A DNA stretch of 64,000 bases, taken from positions 1 through 64,000 of the forward strand of contig NZ_JAAWWD010000060.1 of the NCBI RefSeq assembly GCF_021404545.1, read 5' to 3'. The notes under the pieces were generated by a model. That model did no database searches. It was not told the DNA's origin and saw only the letters and a program-made list of their open reading frames with translations. The position numbers were made by a program, and so were the translations under genes. Source of the stretch: Aestuariivita sp. (GTDB taxonomy: Bacteria > Pseudomonadota > Alphaproteobacteria > Rhodobacterales > Rhodobacteraceae). Shown here one piece after another: positions 46,501 through 59,499 of this stretch (position 1 is its first letter; each line of letters opens with the position of its first letter).

Positions 46501-47102
46501 TACAAGCCCTGCCCCGGTTTGACGTCTTTCAGCTCCATCGCCTTGGCCGGATCGCGATACATCTGGGCCAGAACGTCCTGGCGTTTGATGTCCGAACGGT
46601 GGCGCAGGGTCAGCACGATGGCGCCCACCATGGCAACCAGCAGGATCAGACCCGCAAGCTGGAACAGAAGGAAATACTGATCATAAAGGATCATCCCCAG
46701 CGCCTCGGTGTTGTGGCGATCCACCGGGGTGACTTGCGCGCGCAGCCCCTCGGCGGCGGCGTTGCTTTCCCAGGCGCCGAAGGCCATCACGAACTGCATC
46801 AGGATCACCACACCGATCAGCAGAGCAAGCGGCATGTATTTGGCCATCTCGGCCTTCAACTCGGCGAAGTCCACGTCCAGCATCATCACGACGAACAGAA
46901 ACAGCACCGCAACCGCACCCACATAGACGATGATCAGCAGCATTGCGACGAACTCGGCCCCCAAAAGGACGAACAGCCCCGCTGCCGACAAGAACGCCAG
47001 GATCAGCCACAGCACCGAATGCACCGGATTGCGGCTGATCACGGTAAAGAGCCCCCCGGCGATCACGCTGACCGCGAAAAGATAGAATGCAAAGACGCTC
47101 AT
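46500..47102 (-). CDS. nuoJ: NADH-quinone oxidoreductase subunit J
   Basis: A 200-aa five-helix subunit of the membrane arm. [19 protein letters not shown] and [18 protein letters not shown] (the helix-3 pi-bulge region) are diagnostic. ATG 47102 overlaps the stop of the carboxymuconolactone decarboxylase-like gene (ATGA). Confidence 0.95.
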   Translation of the reverse strand: MSVFAFYLFAVSVIAGGLFTVISRNPVHSVLWLILAFLSAAGLFVLLGAEFVAMLLIIVYVGAVAVLFLFVVMMLDVDFAELKAEMAKYMPLALLIGVVILMQFVMAFGAWESNAAAEGLRAQVTPVDRHNTEALGMILYDQYFLLFQLAGLILLVAMVGAIVLTLRHRSDIKRQDVLAQMYRDPAKAMELKDVKPGQGL

Positions 47103-47509
47103 GCCTCGTCCCCTTCTGTGTCGGCCATCGCCTCTTGCGCCAGCTCCAGCGCGCGGGTCATGGCCGGGATGCCGGCAAAGACCGACATCTGTCCGATCGC
47201 CTCGACGATCTCCTGTTTCGTTGCGCCCGCCTCCACCGCGTGGCGCACTGTCTGACGGACTGCCGCATCCGCTTGCGCGCCCTGCATGGTCAGCCCCGCA
47301 AGGGTCAAAAGCAGCCGCGTCTTGGCATCCAACCCATCCTTGTTCAGCGTGTTGCCAAACCAAAACTCCATCGCATCCTTGGGCATCGTCGGCCACAGAG
47401 CCTCAAACCCCTTGGGGTTGAAATTCTCCAGCGCGGGATTGAACGCCTTTGCCATTTCCTGTGCCTGGACCATCATGGCCTCGAACGGGTTGCGGGGGGT
47501 GTCGGTCAT
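47099..47509 (-). CDS. Carboxymuconolactone decarboxylase-family protein
   Basis: A 136-aa protein of the CMD/AhpD-like fold. [14 protein letters not shown] and [19 protein letters not shown] are typical. The redox CxxC of AhpD peroxidases is missing, so it is not a thiol peroxidase. It follows a second CMD gene with an ATGA overlap and precedes nuoJ in the same way. The function in a complex I operon is not known. Confidence 0.82.
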   Translation of the reverse strand: MTDTPRNPFEAMMVQAQEMAKAFNPALENFNPKGFEALWPTMPKDAMEFWFGNTLNKDGLDAKTRLLLTLAGLTMQGAQADAAVRQTVRHAVEAGATKQEIVEAIGQMSVFAGIPAMTRALELAQEAMADTEGDEA

Positions 47510-47904
47510 GGCGCGGTCTCTGCCTCCTCGAACACTTCGATAGCGGCATTCAGCGCATTGATCATCGCCGGAAATCCGCCATAGAGAGCGGTCTGCAAAA
47601 TGGTCTCGCTGATCTGTTGTGGCGACCATCCCTGGTCCAGCGCCGACCGGACGTGGATCTTGAGTTGTGGGCGCGTTTGCCCCCCCAGCGCCGCCAGAAC
47701 CGCAACCGTGTTGAGTTGCCGCGTCTTCAGATCGAGCCCCTCGCGCGCATAGGGTCCGCCATAGACTGTCGCCACCTGCCAAGCGGCAAAGCCCGGCAGA
47801 TAGCGGTCGTATTTCCCGGCAAGGGCGGCTTCGAGCCCGGGCATCATCTGTTCGGAAAGATCCCGACCGGTCTCAAGCGCGGTTTGAAAGACAGGGTCAC
47901 TCAT
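47506..47904 (-). CDS. Carboxymuconolactone decarboxylase-family protein
   Basis: A 132-aa paralogue of the next gene, with [21 protein letters not shown] and [20 protein letters not shown]. No Cys is present at all, again excluding AhpD chemistry. It overlaps the nuoI stop and the next CMD start by 4 bases each. The two could form a heteromer, as CMD proteins are usually oligomeric. Confidence 0.82.
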   Translation of the reverse strand: MSDPVFQTALETGRDLSEQMMPGLEAALAGKYDRYLPGFAAWQVATVYGGPYAREGLDLKTRQLNTVAVLAALGGQTRPQLKIHVRSALDQGWSPQQISETILQTALYGGFPAMINALNAAIEVFEEAETAP

Positions 47905-48395
47905 CTGTAGGGCGCGTCCAGTTCCAAGTTATGCGCGATCTCCGCCTCCCAGCGTTCGCCATTGGCCAGCAGCTTGTCCTTGTCGTAAAACAGCTCTTCA
48001 CGCGTTTCGGTCGCAAACTCGAAATTCGGACCCTCGACGATGGCGTCGACCGGGCAGGCTTCCTGACAAAACCCGCAATAGATGCATTTGGTCATATCGA
48101 TATCGTATCGCGTGGTCCGGCGGCTGCCATCCTCGCGCGGTTCGGCATCGATGGTGATGGCCTGGGCGGGGCAGATCGCCTCGCAAAGTTTGCAGGCGAT
48201 GCAGCGTTCTTCGCCATTGGGATAGCGGCGGAGCGCGTGTTCGCCCCGGAAGCGCGGGGACAGCGGGCCCTTTTCATGCGGATAGTTCAGGGTCGCCTTG
48301 GGAGCGAAGAAGTACTTCAATCCCAGCTTCATCCCCTTGGCGAAATCGGCCAGCAGAAAGTACTTCGCGGCGCGGGTGTAATCCATCTGTGTCAT
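47901..48395 (-). CDS. nuoI: NADH-quinone oxidoreductase subunit I
   Basis: A 164-aa peripheral subunit carrying two [4Fe-4S] clusters (N6a/N6b): [12 protein letters not shown] and [12 protein letters not shown], each completed by the last Cys of the other motif. ATG 48395 has a strong AAGGAGG site; upstream in-frame ATGs are less likely. Confidence 0.97.
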   Translation of the reverse strand: MTQMDYTRAAKYFLLADFAKGMKLGLKYFFAPKATLNYPHEKGPLSPRFRGEHALRRYPNGEERCIACKLCEAICPAQAITIDAEPREDGSRRTTRYDIDMTKCIYCGFCQEACPVDAIVEGPNFEFATETREELFYDKDKLLANGERWEAEIAHNLELDAPYR

Positions 48396-48462
48396 GCGTT
48401 GCCTCCTTGGCCGGGGCATCGCGCAAGGCGGGCCACGGTCCATCTGGGGGTGAGCGTCAGGG

Positions 48463-49494
48463 TCATGCGGGCCACCGTGCGAAGATGCCCCAGAACCAGT
48501 CGAACCGCGCGGCAAAGGCCACGAATACGACCCAGGCCAATGAGAACGGCAGGAACACTTTCCACCCGATCCGCATCAGTTGGTCATAGCGGTAGCGCGG
48601 TGTGATCGCTTTGACCATCGCGAAGAGGAAGAAGAAGAACGCCATCTTGGCGATCATCCAATGCGCCCCGTCGGCCAGGAACGGCACGGGGGAGAGCCAG
48701 CCGCCAAAGAACAGCAGGCTCATCAGCGCGCACATCAGGAAGATCGCGATGTATTCGCCGGCCATAAAGAGCAGGAATGGCGTGGAGGAGTATTCCACCT
48801 GATAGCCCGCCACCAGTTCAGACTCGGCCTCCGGCAGATCGAACGGGGGTCGGTTGGTTTCGGCCAAGGCACTGATAAAGAACAAAAACACCATCGGAAG
48901 ATGCGGCAGCCAGTACCAGCCGAAAAAGCCATAAGCGGTGTCCTGCGCGCCCACGATGGCGCCGAAATTCATCGAACCTGTGGACAGGATCACCCCGATG
49001 ATGATCAGACCGATCGAGACCTCGTACGAGATCATCTGCGCCGCAGACCGCAAGCTGCCCAGGAACGGGTATTTCGAGTTCGACGCCCAGCCGCCCATAA
49101 TCACGCCGTAAACCTCAAGCGAGGAGATCGCGAAGACATAAAGGATCGCCACGTTGATGTCCGACAGAACCCAGCCATCGTTGAACGGGATCACCGCCCA
49201 GGCCACCAGCGCCAGCACGAAGGAGGTCATCGGCGCAAGCATGAACACCGTCTTGTCCGCGCCCGCCGGGACGACCACCTCTTTGACGACGTATTTCAGC
49301 GCGTCGGCCACCGTCTGCAACAGGCCAAAGGTACCGACCACATTGGGGCCGCGCCGCATCTGGACCGCAGCCCAGATCTTGCGGTCGCCATAGACCAGGA
49401 ACAACAGCGACAGCATGACAAAGGCAACAACCGCAAGCACTTGCGCCAGGATCAGGACAGCCAGGCCGCCGGGAGTGGTAAAGAAATCAGCCAT
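48463..49494 (-). CDS. nuoH: NADH-quinone oxidoreductase subunit H
   Basis: A 343-aa eight-helix subunit at the quinone site. It carries [25 protein letters not shown] sequence (here [18 protein letters not shown]), [19 protein letters not shown] and the Glu-rich loop [18 protein letters not shown]. Normal length. It starts 6 bases after the small lipoprotein gene. Confidence 0.96.
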   Translation of the reverse strand: MADFFTTPGGLAVLILAQVLAVVAFVMLSLLFLVYGDRKIWAAVQMRRGPNVVGTFGLLQTVADALKYVVKEVVVPAGADKTVFMLAPMTSFVLALVAWAVIPFNDGWVLSDINVAILYVFAISSLEVYGVIMGGWASNSKYPFLGSLRSAAQMISYEVSIGLIIIGVILSTGSMNFGAIVGAQDTAYGFFGWYWLPHLPMVFLFFISALAETNRPPFDLPEAESELVAGYQVEYSSTPFLLFMAGEYIAIFLMCALMSLLFFGGWLSPVPFLADGAHWMIAKMAFFFFLFAMVKAITPRYRYDQLMRIGWKVFLPFSLAWVVFVAFAARFDWFWGIFARWPA

Positions 49495-49500
49495 TGTTCC

Positions 49501-49883
49501 TCACACCATGGGTATTCCGTTTTCCGCGCAATTGGCGGCCACGACTTCGGCGTCGATGGTGCGCGCCCCGCGCGGCAGGGAGGGCGAGATGGTGTAAACA
49601 GCATCCGCCGACCAGACGCCACCCTCTTCGGCCACTTTTGTGCGTAAATGCCGCGCAAATCCGTAACCCCGGATCAGCGTGTATTGGGCCGCCGCACATT
49701 CGGCGTAGGCTTCGACATCCAGGGGCGTGCGCGCCCCCGTCATCGAGACCTGAAACTGCACCAGTTCCCCTTCCAACAGCCGTGTCTCCACGCCTTGATA
49801 GGTCGGCGCAAAGCGCGCGACCTCCGGCTCGCTCGTATCACAGCCCGCCAGGACACAGAGGGGGATCAGAGGGCTCAAACGCA

Positions 49884-49884
<1 letters not shown>
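49501..49884 (-). CDS. Small lipoprotein of unknown function within nuo
   Basis: A 127-aa lipoprotein: MRLSPLIPLCVLAGC with lipobox LAGC, so the mature protein would be anchored from Cys15. The mature part has three more Cys and alternating strands; no family was recognised. ATG overlaps the nuoG stop (TGATG). Confidence 0.75.
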
Positions 49885-51905
<2,021 letters not shown>

Positions 51906-52080
51906 GTGCATTGCCCTGTGAATTGCCATATGTCCGGCACGGCCCTTTTGCCGCGCGTGGCTGTGTCTGTGATGTGTTCCGCCGCGCCGAACTGTGCCGC
52001 GCAATGGCGCCCGGTCGCGCGATACGCCGGATCACGCGCATGGTTGCCGAGCAGGCCAGCAAGATATGTCGCCGCCCCCC

Positions 52081-52494
52081 TCATCGGGCCCGCAACAACG
52101 CCCCGATGGCGCTTTTCTTGGCGATCTCTTCCCGGCCCATCCGGCACAGATCGTCAGGGTTGTCCGGGTTTACCCCCCGGGCCTCAAAAAGCGCCGCACC
52201 CCGCGCGATCATCCGATCCTTTTCCGCCCGGCTGTCGACATAGGCGTCGATTTCGGCATCCGAGTACCCCAGCGACAGCGCGTGGTTCTTGATGTCCTGC
52301 ATCACGCCAATCGCCTTGAAGAGGCGCCCGTCGATGCTGTCGCAGCGCTTGCGGATCACATTGGCCACAGCCACCTGAAACAGCCCGTCATCCACCTGCG
52401 CCACCTCGCGCAGGGGCGGTTTGGCCGCCGCGACCGAACTGACCGCGAGACAGAGCGTCGCGGCAATCGCCACCGGTTTGAACAATCCGATCAT
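52081..52494 (-). CDS. DUF5333 family exported protein
   Basis: A 137-aa protein with a signal peptide (about residues 1-23, ending SSVAAA). The mature part is helical with two Cys (KRCDSI and DLCRMG) that may pair. I recognise it as the DUF5333 family, found in nuo operons of this order. Its ribosome site AGAGG lies in the arm of a perfect hairpin (52501-52521). Confidence 0.75.
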   Translation of the reverse strand: MIGLFKPVAIAATLCLAVSSVAAAKPPLREVAQVDDGLFQVAVANVIRKRCDSIDGRLFKAIGVMQDIKNHALSLGYSDAEIDAYVDSRAEKDRMIARGAALFEARGVNPDNPDDLCRMGREEIAKKSAIGALLRAR

Positions 52495-52500
52495 AGGTCA

Positions 52501-52521
52501 CCTCTTTGCGGATCAAAGAGG
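52501..52521 (-). promoter_or_regulatory. Hairpin covering the ribosome site of the DUF5333 gene
   Basis: CCTCTTTG-CGGAT-CAAAGAGG (plus strand) is a perfect 8-bp stem with a 5-base loop in the 100-bp gap before the DUF5333 gene. In the mRNA the 3' arm CAAAGAGG contains the AGAGG ribosome site, 6 bases from the ATG. It could reduce translation or mark an RNA-processing site. The gap makes a break in the otherwise overlapping gene series. Confidence 0.5.
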
Positions 52522-52594
52522 GCACGCAAATGCATACCGCCACCGTTATGCAATAACAGGGACGCCGACCGGCAGGGATATGTCACCCGCCGCG

Positions 52595-52921
52595 TCACCG
52601 TTTGCACATCCCCGCGAAACTTAGCCGGTCACGTTCGATCACCAGCGCTGCGGGATCGGTGTCGGGGCCGACACTCCACTCGATATTCGAGGTGCCATAT
52701 TCGTTGATGCAGTACTTGATGCCTTCAAACCGCCCCGCTTCGCGCGCACCATCAAGCGATGCCGAGACCGGCGAAACCTCTACGGTGAACTTGCGACGGT
52801 CGTCCCGATCATGGGACGCCTTGCCGCGAAACACCTCCCCATCAAAGCGGACGCGGTCGTCGCGCGCCGTGCAACCGGCCACAAGCGCCAGGGCCAAACT
52901 CATCAGGATCAAGGGTTTCAT
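52595..52921 (-). CDS. Small lipoprotein of unknown function within nuo
   Basis: A 108-aa lipoprotein: MKPLILMSLALALVAGC with lipobox VAGC. The mature part has a charged DDRVRFDGEVF start and a predicted beta-rich body with two Cys. No family was recognised. It starts 5 bases after the DUF3291 gene. Confidence 0.72.
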   Translation of the reverse strand: MKPLILMSLALALVAGCTARDDRVRFDGEVFRGKASHDRDDRRKFTVEVSPVSASLDGAREAGRFEGIKYCINEYGTSNIEWSVGPDTDPAALVIERDRLSFAGMCKR

Positions 52922-52926
52922 CACAC

Positions 52927-53427
52927 TCACTCCGCTGCCACCGGGGCGCATTGATGGGTGCGCCACATGTCGCTGTCTTTCAGATGCGACCAGCCAAACG
53001 CATGCTCACTGTCCCCATGGGCCTTGAGGTGCTCCAACCGTGCCAACGCCTCATCCAGGCTGGGCCGGTGACCGGCGGGCACCCACCACATCACGAAATG
53101 CATGGCGCCCAGAACCTCGAACCACTCTTGCCGCCGTTCATAGAACCGCTTGTGGATGGTGCCCCAAACAAATTTTTCCAGGCTGGGCGCGTCTTGCCAT
53201 ACGGTCAGATTGGCGACTGCTTGCGGGTCATCGCCAATAGCGTTTTCGGTATTTCCGGTACCCGGTTCACCGGAACCTTCCATCATCCAGACGAAACCCG
53301 GCATGCGTTTGCCCAGCCCGTTGATCCGGTCGAGGTTTTCCATGAATTCCGCCACGCGAGGATCATCCGTCGGCGCCAACAGACGGCCAATATTCAACTC
53401 CGCCAGGTGCATTTCAGCCGCCGTCAT
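52927..53427 (-). CDS. DUF3291 domain protein
   Basis: A 166-aa cytoplasmic protein matching DUF3291, a dimeric ferredoxin-like barrel fold related to antibiotic-synthesis monooxygenases. Segments ANLTVWQDAPSLEKFVW and MWWVPAGHRPSLDEALARL are typical. No catalytic role is known. Overlaps the pentapeptide gene by 4 bases. Confidence 0.8.
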   Translation of the reverse strand: MTAAEMHLAELNIGRLLAPTDDPRVAEFMENLDRINGLGKRMPGFVWMMEGSGEPGTGNTENAIGDDPQAVANLTVWQDAPSLEKFVWGTIHKRFYERRQEWFEVLGAMHFVMWWVPAGHRPSLDEALARLEHLKAHGDSEHAFGWSHLKDSDMWRTHQCAPVAAE

Positions 53428-53660
53428 GACTGTCCCTCATAAGCGGACAGCAGATCACTGACCAGAATGCCCCGGATGCGCATACCGGTCAGGTTCGCGT
53501 CCGAGATATCTACGTCACCGAGGTTAACATTCTCGAACCGCGACCCGGCCAGGTTCACATCGCTGAACGTCGATGCCGAGAGATCGACATCACGAAAAAC
53601 CGAGCCAGACAGCCCTGCATCGACTGCTTCGATCCTGTCTTGGGTATCGGTCAGCTTCAT
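53424..53660 (-). CDS. Small pentapeptide-repeat protein
   Basis: A 78-aa protein with about five to eight A(D/N)Lxx repeats: SGSVFRDVDLSASTFSDVN, then LAGSRFENVNLGDVDISDAN. This folds as a short right-handed beta-helix. Too short to mimic DNA like Qnr proteins; probably a protein-interaction piece. Lies between nuoF and the DUF3291 gene. Confidence 0.78.
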   Translation of the reverse strand: MKLTDTQDRIEAVDAGLSGSVFRDVDLSASTFSDVNLAGSRFENVNLGDVDISDANLTGMRIRGILVSDLLSAYEGQS

Positions 53661-53665
53661 TGCGC

Positions 53666-54964
<1,299 letters not shown>

Positions 54965-54971
54965 CTGCCGA

Positions 54972-55196
54972 TTACCCTTTGCTGTCCCGGCGCATCCGCC
55001 GGAGTTGCACAATATTGACGCCCGCATAGATCAGCGCGGCCAGAGCGAAGAAATCGAACAGCAGGGCGAACCGCCCTGGCCATCCCATCTGCCCCCCGAT
55101 GAACTGAGCGACAAGCCAGATCACCATTGTGCCCGCGATCACCAACCCGATGTGGCGACCCTTGGCTGCGATCTGCTTGTCTTGCTCGGCGCTCAT
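54972..55196 (-). CDS. DUF5337 small membrane protein
   Basis: A 74-aa protein with two hydrophobic helices (about 17-34 and 42-60) and a basic C-terminus (RRMRRDSKG). I recognise it as the DUF5337 family of Rhodobacterales nuo operons. It lies 7 bases before nuoF. Confidence 0.75.
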   Translation of the reverse strand: MSAEQDKQIAAKGRHIGLVIAGTMVIWLVAQFIGGQMGWPGRFALLFDFFALAALIYAGVNIVQLRRMRRDSKG

Positions 55197-55224
55197 GTCG
55201 TTCTATCCGCCCTCTCGGACGGTC

Positions 55225-55878
55225 CTATTTGCTGCGTTTGGAAAATTCGGTCTCGCCGCCGGCGGCCAGAATTTTCGCCTGTTCGATCCAGCCGTCCCGT
55301 TCGATCCGGCCTTTGAATTTCAACCGCGTATCGACCCAAGCCACCTCGGCCTCGGTCCATTTGGCGATCTGGTCGAAATGGAAAAACCCAAGCTCGTTCA
55401 GGGTTTGCTCCAGTTTCGGACCCACCCCTTTGAGAAGCTTGAGATTATCGGCGCGGCCGTCACGCGCGCCGACAAGCGTCTCGGGCTGGCTTTCAGTGGT
55501 CGCGTCAGATGTATTGCCGGACCCTTCGAAAGACCAGGTGCCTTTACGTTCGGCCAGTTCCGCCTCACCGGGCAATTGCGAGGATTTGACCTCCGCTGTG
55601 GCCGGTGCCTGTGCCGGTGCAGATTGCGCGGCTGGCTGCGGCGCAACCGCCCGCTTGGCCCCGTGCGGATTGACCGTTCCGATCGGAGGAAGCGGCTTGC
55701 AGATGAGCCAGCTTAACAACGCGCCCGCCACGAAGAAGATCAGAGCGGCAATGAACATAGATTGCAGGAAGGTCCAGTCCGCCGCCACGATCAGCAGGGC
55801 GGCTGCCAGAAAACCGCTGAGCGATGCAACCGCCCAACAGCCCAACGTGCAGATAAGCTTATCCGAAGTCTTGTTCAT
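55225..55878 (-). CDS. Membrane protein with NuoE-tail (HhH-like) domain
   Basis: A 217-aa protein. Two N-terminal membrane helices (about residues 9-31 and 38-60) are followed by an Ala/Pro/Gln-rich linker and a C-terminal domain (about 140-217) nearly identical to the C-terminal extension of NuoE next door. The domain contains [19 protein letters not shown], a helix-hairpin-helix-like motif, then [19 protein letters not shown]. It may dock on, or tether, the same partner as the NuoE tail to the membrane. Confidence 0.78.
   Translation of the reverse strand: MNKTSDKLICTLGCWAVASLSGFLAAALLIVAADWTFLQSMFIAALIFFVAGALLSWLICKPLPPIGTVNPHGAKRAVAPQPAAQSAPAQAPATAEVKSSQLPGEAELAERKGTWSFEGSGNTSDATTESQPETLVGARDGRADNLKLLKGVGPKLEQTLNELGFFHFDQIAKWTEAEVAWVDTRLKFKGRIERDGWIEQAKILAAGGETEFSKRSK
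55242..55455 (-). repeat. Duplicated domain-coding segment, copy A
   Basis: This segment and 55944-56157 encode the same domain and look about 80% identical in DNA by eye, including a shared run CCGTCCCGTTCGATCC. They are direct repeats about 700 bases apart. They probably arose by duplication and could recombine. Confidence 0.8.
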
Positions 55879-55905
55879 GTCTTTCCCTCTCCCGGTTCGC
55901 TGTGT

Positions 55906-57042
55906 TTACTGCTCCGTCTTACCGCCTTTTTGCTTGGCTTTGGAAAATTCCGTCTCACCCCCATCCGCGAGGGTTCGGGCCTGGTCGATCCAACCGTCCC
56001 GTTCGATCCGCCCTTTGAACTTCAACCGCGTATCGACCCAGGCCACCTCGGCCTCGGTCCAGTCTGCGATCTGGTCGAAATGATAGACCCCCAGAGCGTT
56101 CAACGTCTGCTCGAGTTTCGGGCCGACACCCTTGAGCAATTTCAGATCATCCGCCCCATCCGAACGCGCGGCGCTCAGCATCGCGGGTTCCTGTTCATCC
56201 ACAGGATCCGAGGCCGAGGGCGGCTTGGCTGTCGACTGCGCCTGTGCGGCTTGCTTGACAACGCCTGTTGCATCCGCAGGAGCCGCAGCAGCCGGTTTGG
56301 CCGCCGCGGAGGGCTTGCCATCGGCATTGGCCGCCTTGCCTTGCCAGGGCGTGATCAGCGGCACTTCGGTGCCATCGATCCGCTTGATCGTGTCGCCGAT
56401 GTCAGCAGCCAGTTGCACCGATGCGTTGTATTTCGTGTGCCCGCTGTCGAACTCCTTGAGAGAGGTCAGTCCGCTGGCCGGTTCGGAGGCAAAGCGTCCG
56501 ATCTGCGAGCCCGGAGTCGGCACCTTGCCCGCGGCCAGCTCGTCGAGCATTTCGGCGAAGCGTTCGGCGGTCAGATCCTCGTAATAATCCTTGCCGATCT
56601 GGGCCATCGGCGCGTTGGCGCAGGCGCCCAGGCATTCGACCTCCTCCCAGCTCATCGTCCCATCCGCTGACAATTGATGCGGTTTGGGCGCGATTTTCTC
56701 GCGGCAGACCGCCACCAGATCCTCGGCCCCGCAGATCATGCAGGAGGTGGTGCCGCAGATCTGAATATGTGCCACCGATCCAACCGGTTGCAGCTGAAAC
56801 ATGAAGTAGAACGAAGCGACCTCAAGCGCCCGGATATAGGCCAGGTCCAGCATCTCCGCGACCGCTTCGATGGCCGGTCGGGTCAGCCAGCCCTCCTGTT
56901 CCTGCGCACGCCACAACAGCGGGATGATCGCAGAGGCCTGACGGCCTTCGGGATATTTGGTGATCTGCGCCTCGGCCCAGGCCAGATTGGCGGGGCTGAA
57001 GGCGAAACCATCGGGTTGATCAGGGTGAAGACGGCGGAGCAT
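55906..57042 (-). CDS. nuoE: NADH-quinone oxidoreductase subunit E, C-terminally extended
   Basis: A 378-aa thioredoxin-like [2Fe-2S] subunit, more than twice the usual length. Residues 1-160 are the normal NuoE with the cluster ligands in [12 protein letters not shown] and [10 protein letters not shown]. An Ala/Pro-rich linker (about 210-290) leads to a helix-hairpin-helix-like domain (about 295-370) shared with the membrane protein encoded next to it. Long NuoE proteins are known from Rhodobacter. It follows the 211-aa gene by 3 bases. Confidence 0.93.
   Translation of the reverse strand: MLRRLHPDQPDGFAFSPANLAWAEAQITKYPEGRQASAIIPLLWRAQEQEGWLTRPAIEAVAEMLDLAYIRALEVASFYFMFQLQPVGSVAHIQICGTTSCMICGAEDLVAVCREKIAPKPHQLSADGTMSWEEVECLGACANAPMAQIGKDYYEDLTAERFAEMLDELAAGKVPTPGSQIGRFASEPASGLTSLKEFDSGHTKYNASVQLAADIGDTIKRIDGTEVPLITPWQGKAANADGKPSAAAKPAAAAPADATGVVKQAAQAQSTAKPPSASDPVDEQEPAMLSAARSDGADDLKLLKGVGPKLEQTLNALGVYHFDQIADWTEAEVAWVDTRLKFKGRIERDGWIDQARTLADGGETEFSKAKQKGGKTEQ
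55944..56157 (-). repeat. Duplicated domain-coding segment, copy B
   Basis: The nuoE copy of the segment described at 55242-55455. The copies differ mostly at third codon positions, so both look maintained as protein-coding. Confidence 0.8.
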
Positions 57043-57045
57043 AAT

Positions 57046-57681
57046 CTATCTCAACAGTTCAAGCTTTTGTTCGTAACGGGGCAGGTTCGCCTCAGAGGCT
57101 CCGGTGTTGCTTGCAACCAACATCGGGGGCCCCCAAGGACCGGACAACAAAAGCGGTATGACGGCTCGGTGTATGTCCAACTCAGATGCACCTTGACGTC
57201 GCAGGTGATCGCGCAGCTCATCGCTGCTAAACTTTGCGGGGTTGTTGTTCACAAGAGCGAGCACATCGTTTTGAAGGTTCCGAACGCGTGCCGCTTCGGC
57301 CTCGTTGCCAAGCATGGTCGCGAATTGCAATGGCACACGATAGTTGTTGTCTGTGCCCATTATGATCGAGTTCTTGGAGGCAAGTTCGATAATACCGCCA
57401 AGAACTTGTTTCTCAGTGGCCACATCGGGATTGATCGATGTGAACGCACGGCCCTCGATCATGGATCGCTGCACGCCGGTGACCAACTCCTCCAGCGAGA
57501 GCCCGCTCTCGCCGGACTCCAAGACCAAGGCAAAGATCTCCACGGCCTGCCAAGATCTGGCTTGCGCAGATTGCCGGGCCTGTACATCGTTATAATAGGT
57601 ATAGGTAAAGCCAATAAACGCCATCAGCCCCGATAGCCCGGCAATGCCCTTGAGTATCGAGTAAAGGCGACCCCAGTTCAC
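57046..57681 (-). CDS. Unrecognised single-helix protein between nuoD and nuoE
   Basis: A 211-aa protein. An N-terminal hydrophobic segment (about residues 9-28) is followed by [21 protein letters not shown] and two regions that look like small winged-helix or helical domains ([16 protein letters not shown], and [26 protein letters not shown]). The codon use appears less GC-extreme than in the Nuo genes. The start is GTG, overlapping the nuoD stop (GTGA). I know no such gene in the usual nuo operons of the order; it may be a recent insertion. Function unknown. Confidence 0.65.
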   Translation of the reverse strand: MNWGRLYSILKGIAGLSGLMAFIGFTYTYYNDVQARQSAQARSWQAVEIFALVLESGESGLSLEELVTGVQRSMIEGRAFTSINPDVATEKQVLGGIIELASKNSIIMGTDNNYRVPLQFATMLGNEAEAARVRNLQNDVLALVNNNPAKFSSDELRDHLRRQGASELDIHRAVIPLLLSGPWGPPMLVASNTGASEANLPRYEQKLELLR

Positions 57682-58895
57682 CGATCGATCTCCCCGAACA
57701 CCACATCGAGCGTACCAATAATCGCTGCGACATCGGCGAGTTGATGGCCCTTGCTGATGTGATCCATCGCCTGCATATGCAAGAACCCCGGCGCGCGTAT
57801 CTTGGCGCGGTAGGGCCGGTTCGTGCCATCGGCCACGAGATACACACCGAACTCGCCCTTGGGCGCCTCGACGGCGGCATAGATCTCGCCCTCGGGCACG
57901 TGGAAGCCTTCGGTGTAAAGCTTGAAGTGATGGATCAGCGCCTCCATCGAGGTCTTCATCTCCGACCGGGGCGGCGGGGTAATCTTGCCGCGCGCCAGCA
58001 CATCGCCAGTGGCCTCGCGCAGTTTCACAATGGCCTGGCGGATGATCGAGGTCGATTGGCGCATCTCCTCCATCCGGCAGAGGTAGCGGTCATAGCAATC
58101 GCCGTTCTTGCCCACAGGGATCTGGAAATCGAACTCGTCATAACATTCATAGGGCTGCGCGCGCCGCAGATCCCAAGCCAGACCCGAACCGCGCACCATC
58201 ACACCGGAAAAGCCGTAGTTGAGGATATCCTCTTCGGTCACCACACCGATATCGGCGTTACGCTGCTTGAAGATGCGATTTTCGGTCAAGAGCCCGTCAA
58301 TATCGTTGAGCAGATTGGGGAATTCAATCGCCCATTCCTCGATATCGTCGAGCAGTTCATCAGGCAGATCCTGATGCACGCCACCGGGCCGGAAATAGGC
58401 CGCGTGAAGCCGCGCGCCACAGGCCCGCTCGTAAAAGATCATCAGCTTCTCGCGTTCCTCGAACCCCCAGAGCGGCGGCGTCAGCGCCCCCACGTCCAGC
58501 GCCTGCGTGGTCACGTTCAGCAGGTGGTTCAGCACGCGCCCGATCTCGGAATAAAGCACCCGGATCAGCGAGGCGCGGCGCGGTACCTCGACGCCAGTCA
58601 ACCGTTCGATGGCCAGACACCAGGCATGTTCCTGGTTCATCGGCGCGACATAGTCCAGCCGGTCGAAATAGGGCAGGTTCTGGAGGTAGGTCCGGCTCTC
58701 CATCAGTTTTTCGGTGCCGCGATGCAAAAGGCCGATATGCGGATCGCAGCGTTCGACGATCTCGCCGTCCAGCTCAAGCACCAGCCGCAAAACACCATGC
58801 GCGGCAGGGTGTTGCGGGCCAAAGTTGATGTTGAAATTGCGGATTTTCTGTTCACCCGTTAGGGCGTCATCGAACCCTTTGGAACCGTCCATCAC
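57678..58895 (-). CDS. nuoD: NADH-quinone oxidoreductase subunit D
   Basis: A 405-aa subunit lining the quinone pocket. [24 protein letters not shown] (read with the quinone-site His at HGVLR) and [10 protein letters not shown] and [15 protein letters not shown] are typical. It overlaps the GFA gene (4 bases) and the 211-aa gene. Confidence 0.97.
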   Translation of the reverse strand: MMDGSKGFDDALTGEQKIRNFNINFGPQHPAAHGVLRLVLELDGEIVERCDPHIGLLHRGTEKLMESRTYLQNLPYFDRLDYVAPMNQEHAWCLAIERLTGVEVPRRASLIRVLYSEIGRVLNHLLNVTTQALDVGALTPPLWGFEEREKLMIFYERACGARLHAAYFRPGGVHQDLPDELLDDIEEWAIEFPNLLNDIDGLLTENRIFKQRNADIGVVTEEDILNYGFSGVMVRGSGLAWDLRRAQPYECYDEFDFQIPVGKNGDCYDRYLCRMEEMRQSTSIIRQAIVKLREATGDVLARGKITPPPRSEMKTSMEALIHHFKLYTEGFHVPEGEIYAAVEAPKGEFGVYLVADGTNRPYRAKIRAPGFLHMQAMDHISKGHQLADVAAIIGTLDVVFGEIDR

Positions 58896-59329
58896 GACTG
58901 GCCCTCCGCATTCTGCGCAAACAGCGCAATAACCTCTGCCTCGGTCATGGTATTGCGCTCTCCGGCCAGCGCATAATTTGCGGGCTTGTTGTCAATGAAA
59001 ACCTCGACACTAAGGTCGAATTGACCGGGCTTGTCAAAGCACTGGATCGACGCGTTCTGCATCGAGCCGTCCTGTAGCTGCCAAACGAGTGAGGAACCGC
59101 ACTCACCACAAAACAGACGCTCACCCCAGTCCGACGCTTTGTAGGATTTGACCGGTGAGCCCTCGGCAAACTCCACCGAATTGCCGCAATCCACGGACAT
59201 GAAAATCCCGCCGGACCAATGCCTGCACATGCCGCAATGACACGCGCCGGCCCCTTGGCCGGATGGCGTTGCGGTGAAGGAACATGCGCCACACATGCAC
59301 GATCCGCTCAGTTGCGTGGTCTCGGCCAT
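58892..59329 (-). CDS. GFA (CENP-V) family zinc protein
   Basis: A 145-aa protein of the glutathione-dependent formaldehyde-activating family. Zinc-binding Cys pairs are seen in [19 protein letters not shown] and [10 protein letters not shown]. The formaldehyde reaction has been questioned for many members. ATG 59329 overlaps the stop of the 56-aa gene (TGATG). Confidence 0.82.
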   Translation of the reverse strand: MAETTQLSGSCMCGACSFTATPSGQGAGACHCGMCRHWSGGIFMSVDCGNSVEFAEGSPVKSYKASDWGERLFCGECGSSLVWQLQDGSMQNASIQCFDKPGQFDLSVEVFIDNKPANYALAGERNTMTEAEVIALFAQNAEGQS

Positions 59330-59499
59330 CAGCGTTTCTCCAACTCTTGCAGCTTGACGGCCATGTACCATGCAAGCACCGGCACCCCGATGGGGATCAA
59401 ACAAGCCGCAGCCCAGTATTTGTTGATGCCAAAATGCGGCAGCAGTTTCAGCATCGGGATCGTGGTCAGCGCGCTGATCAGCCAGATGAAGCCACCCAT
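59329..59499 (-). CDS. 56-aa two-helix membrane protein within nuo
   Basis: The ATG overlaps the nuoC stop (TAATG) and the stop overlaps the GFA start (TGATG). The protein begins [20 protein letters not shown] and ends LAWYMAVKLQELEKR, with two hydrophobic segments (about residues 3-18 and 27-47) joined by a short polar loop with FGINKYWAA. Coupling on both sides makes it very likely real. Function unknown; an assembly factor or a supernumerary subunit is possible. Confidence 0.7.
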   Translation of the reverse strand: MGGFIWLISALTTIPMLKLLPHFGINKYWAAACLIPIGVPVLAWYMAVKLQELEKR

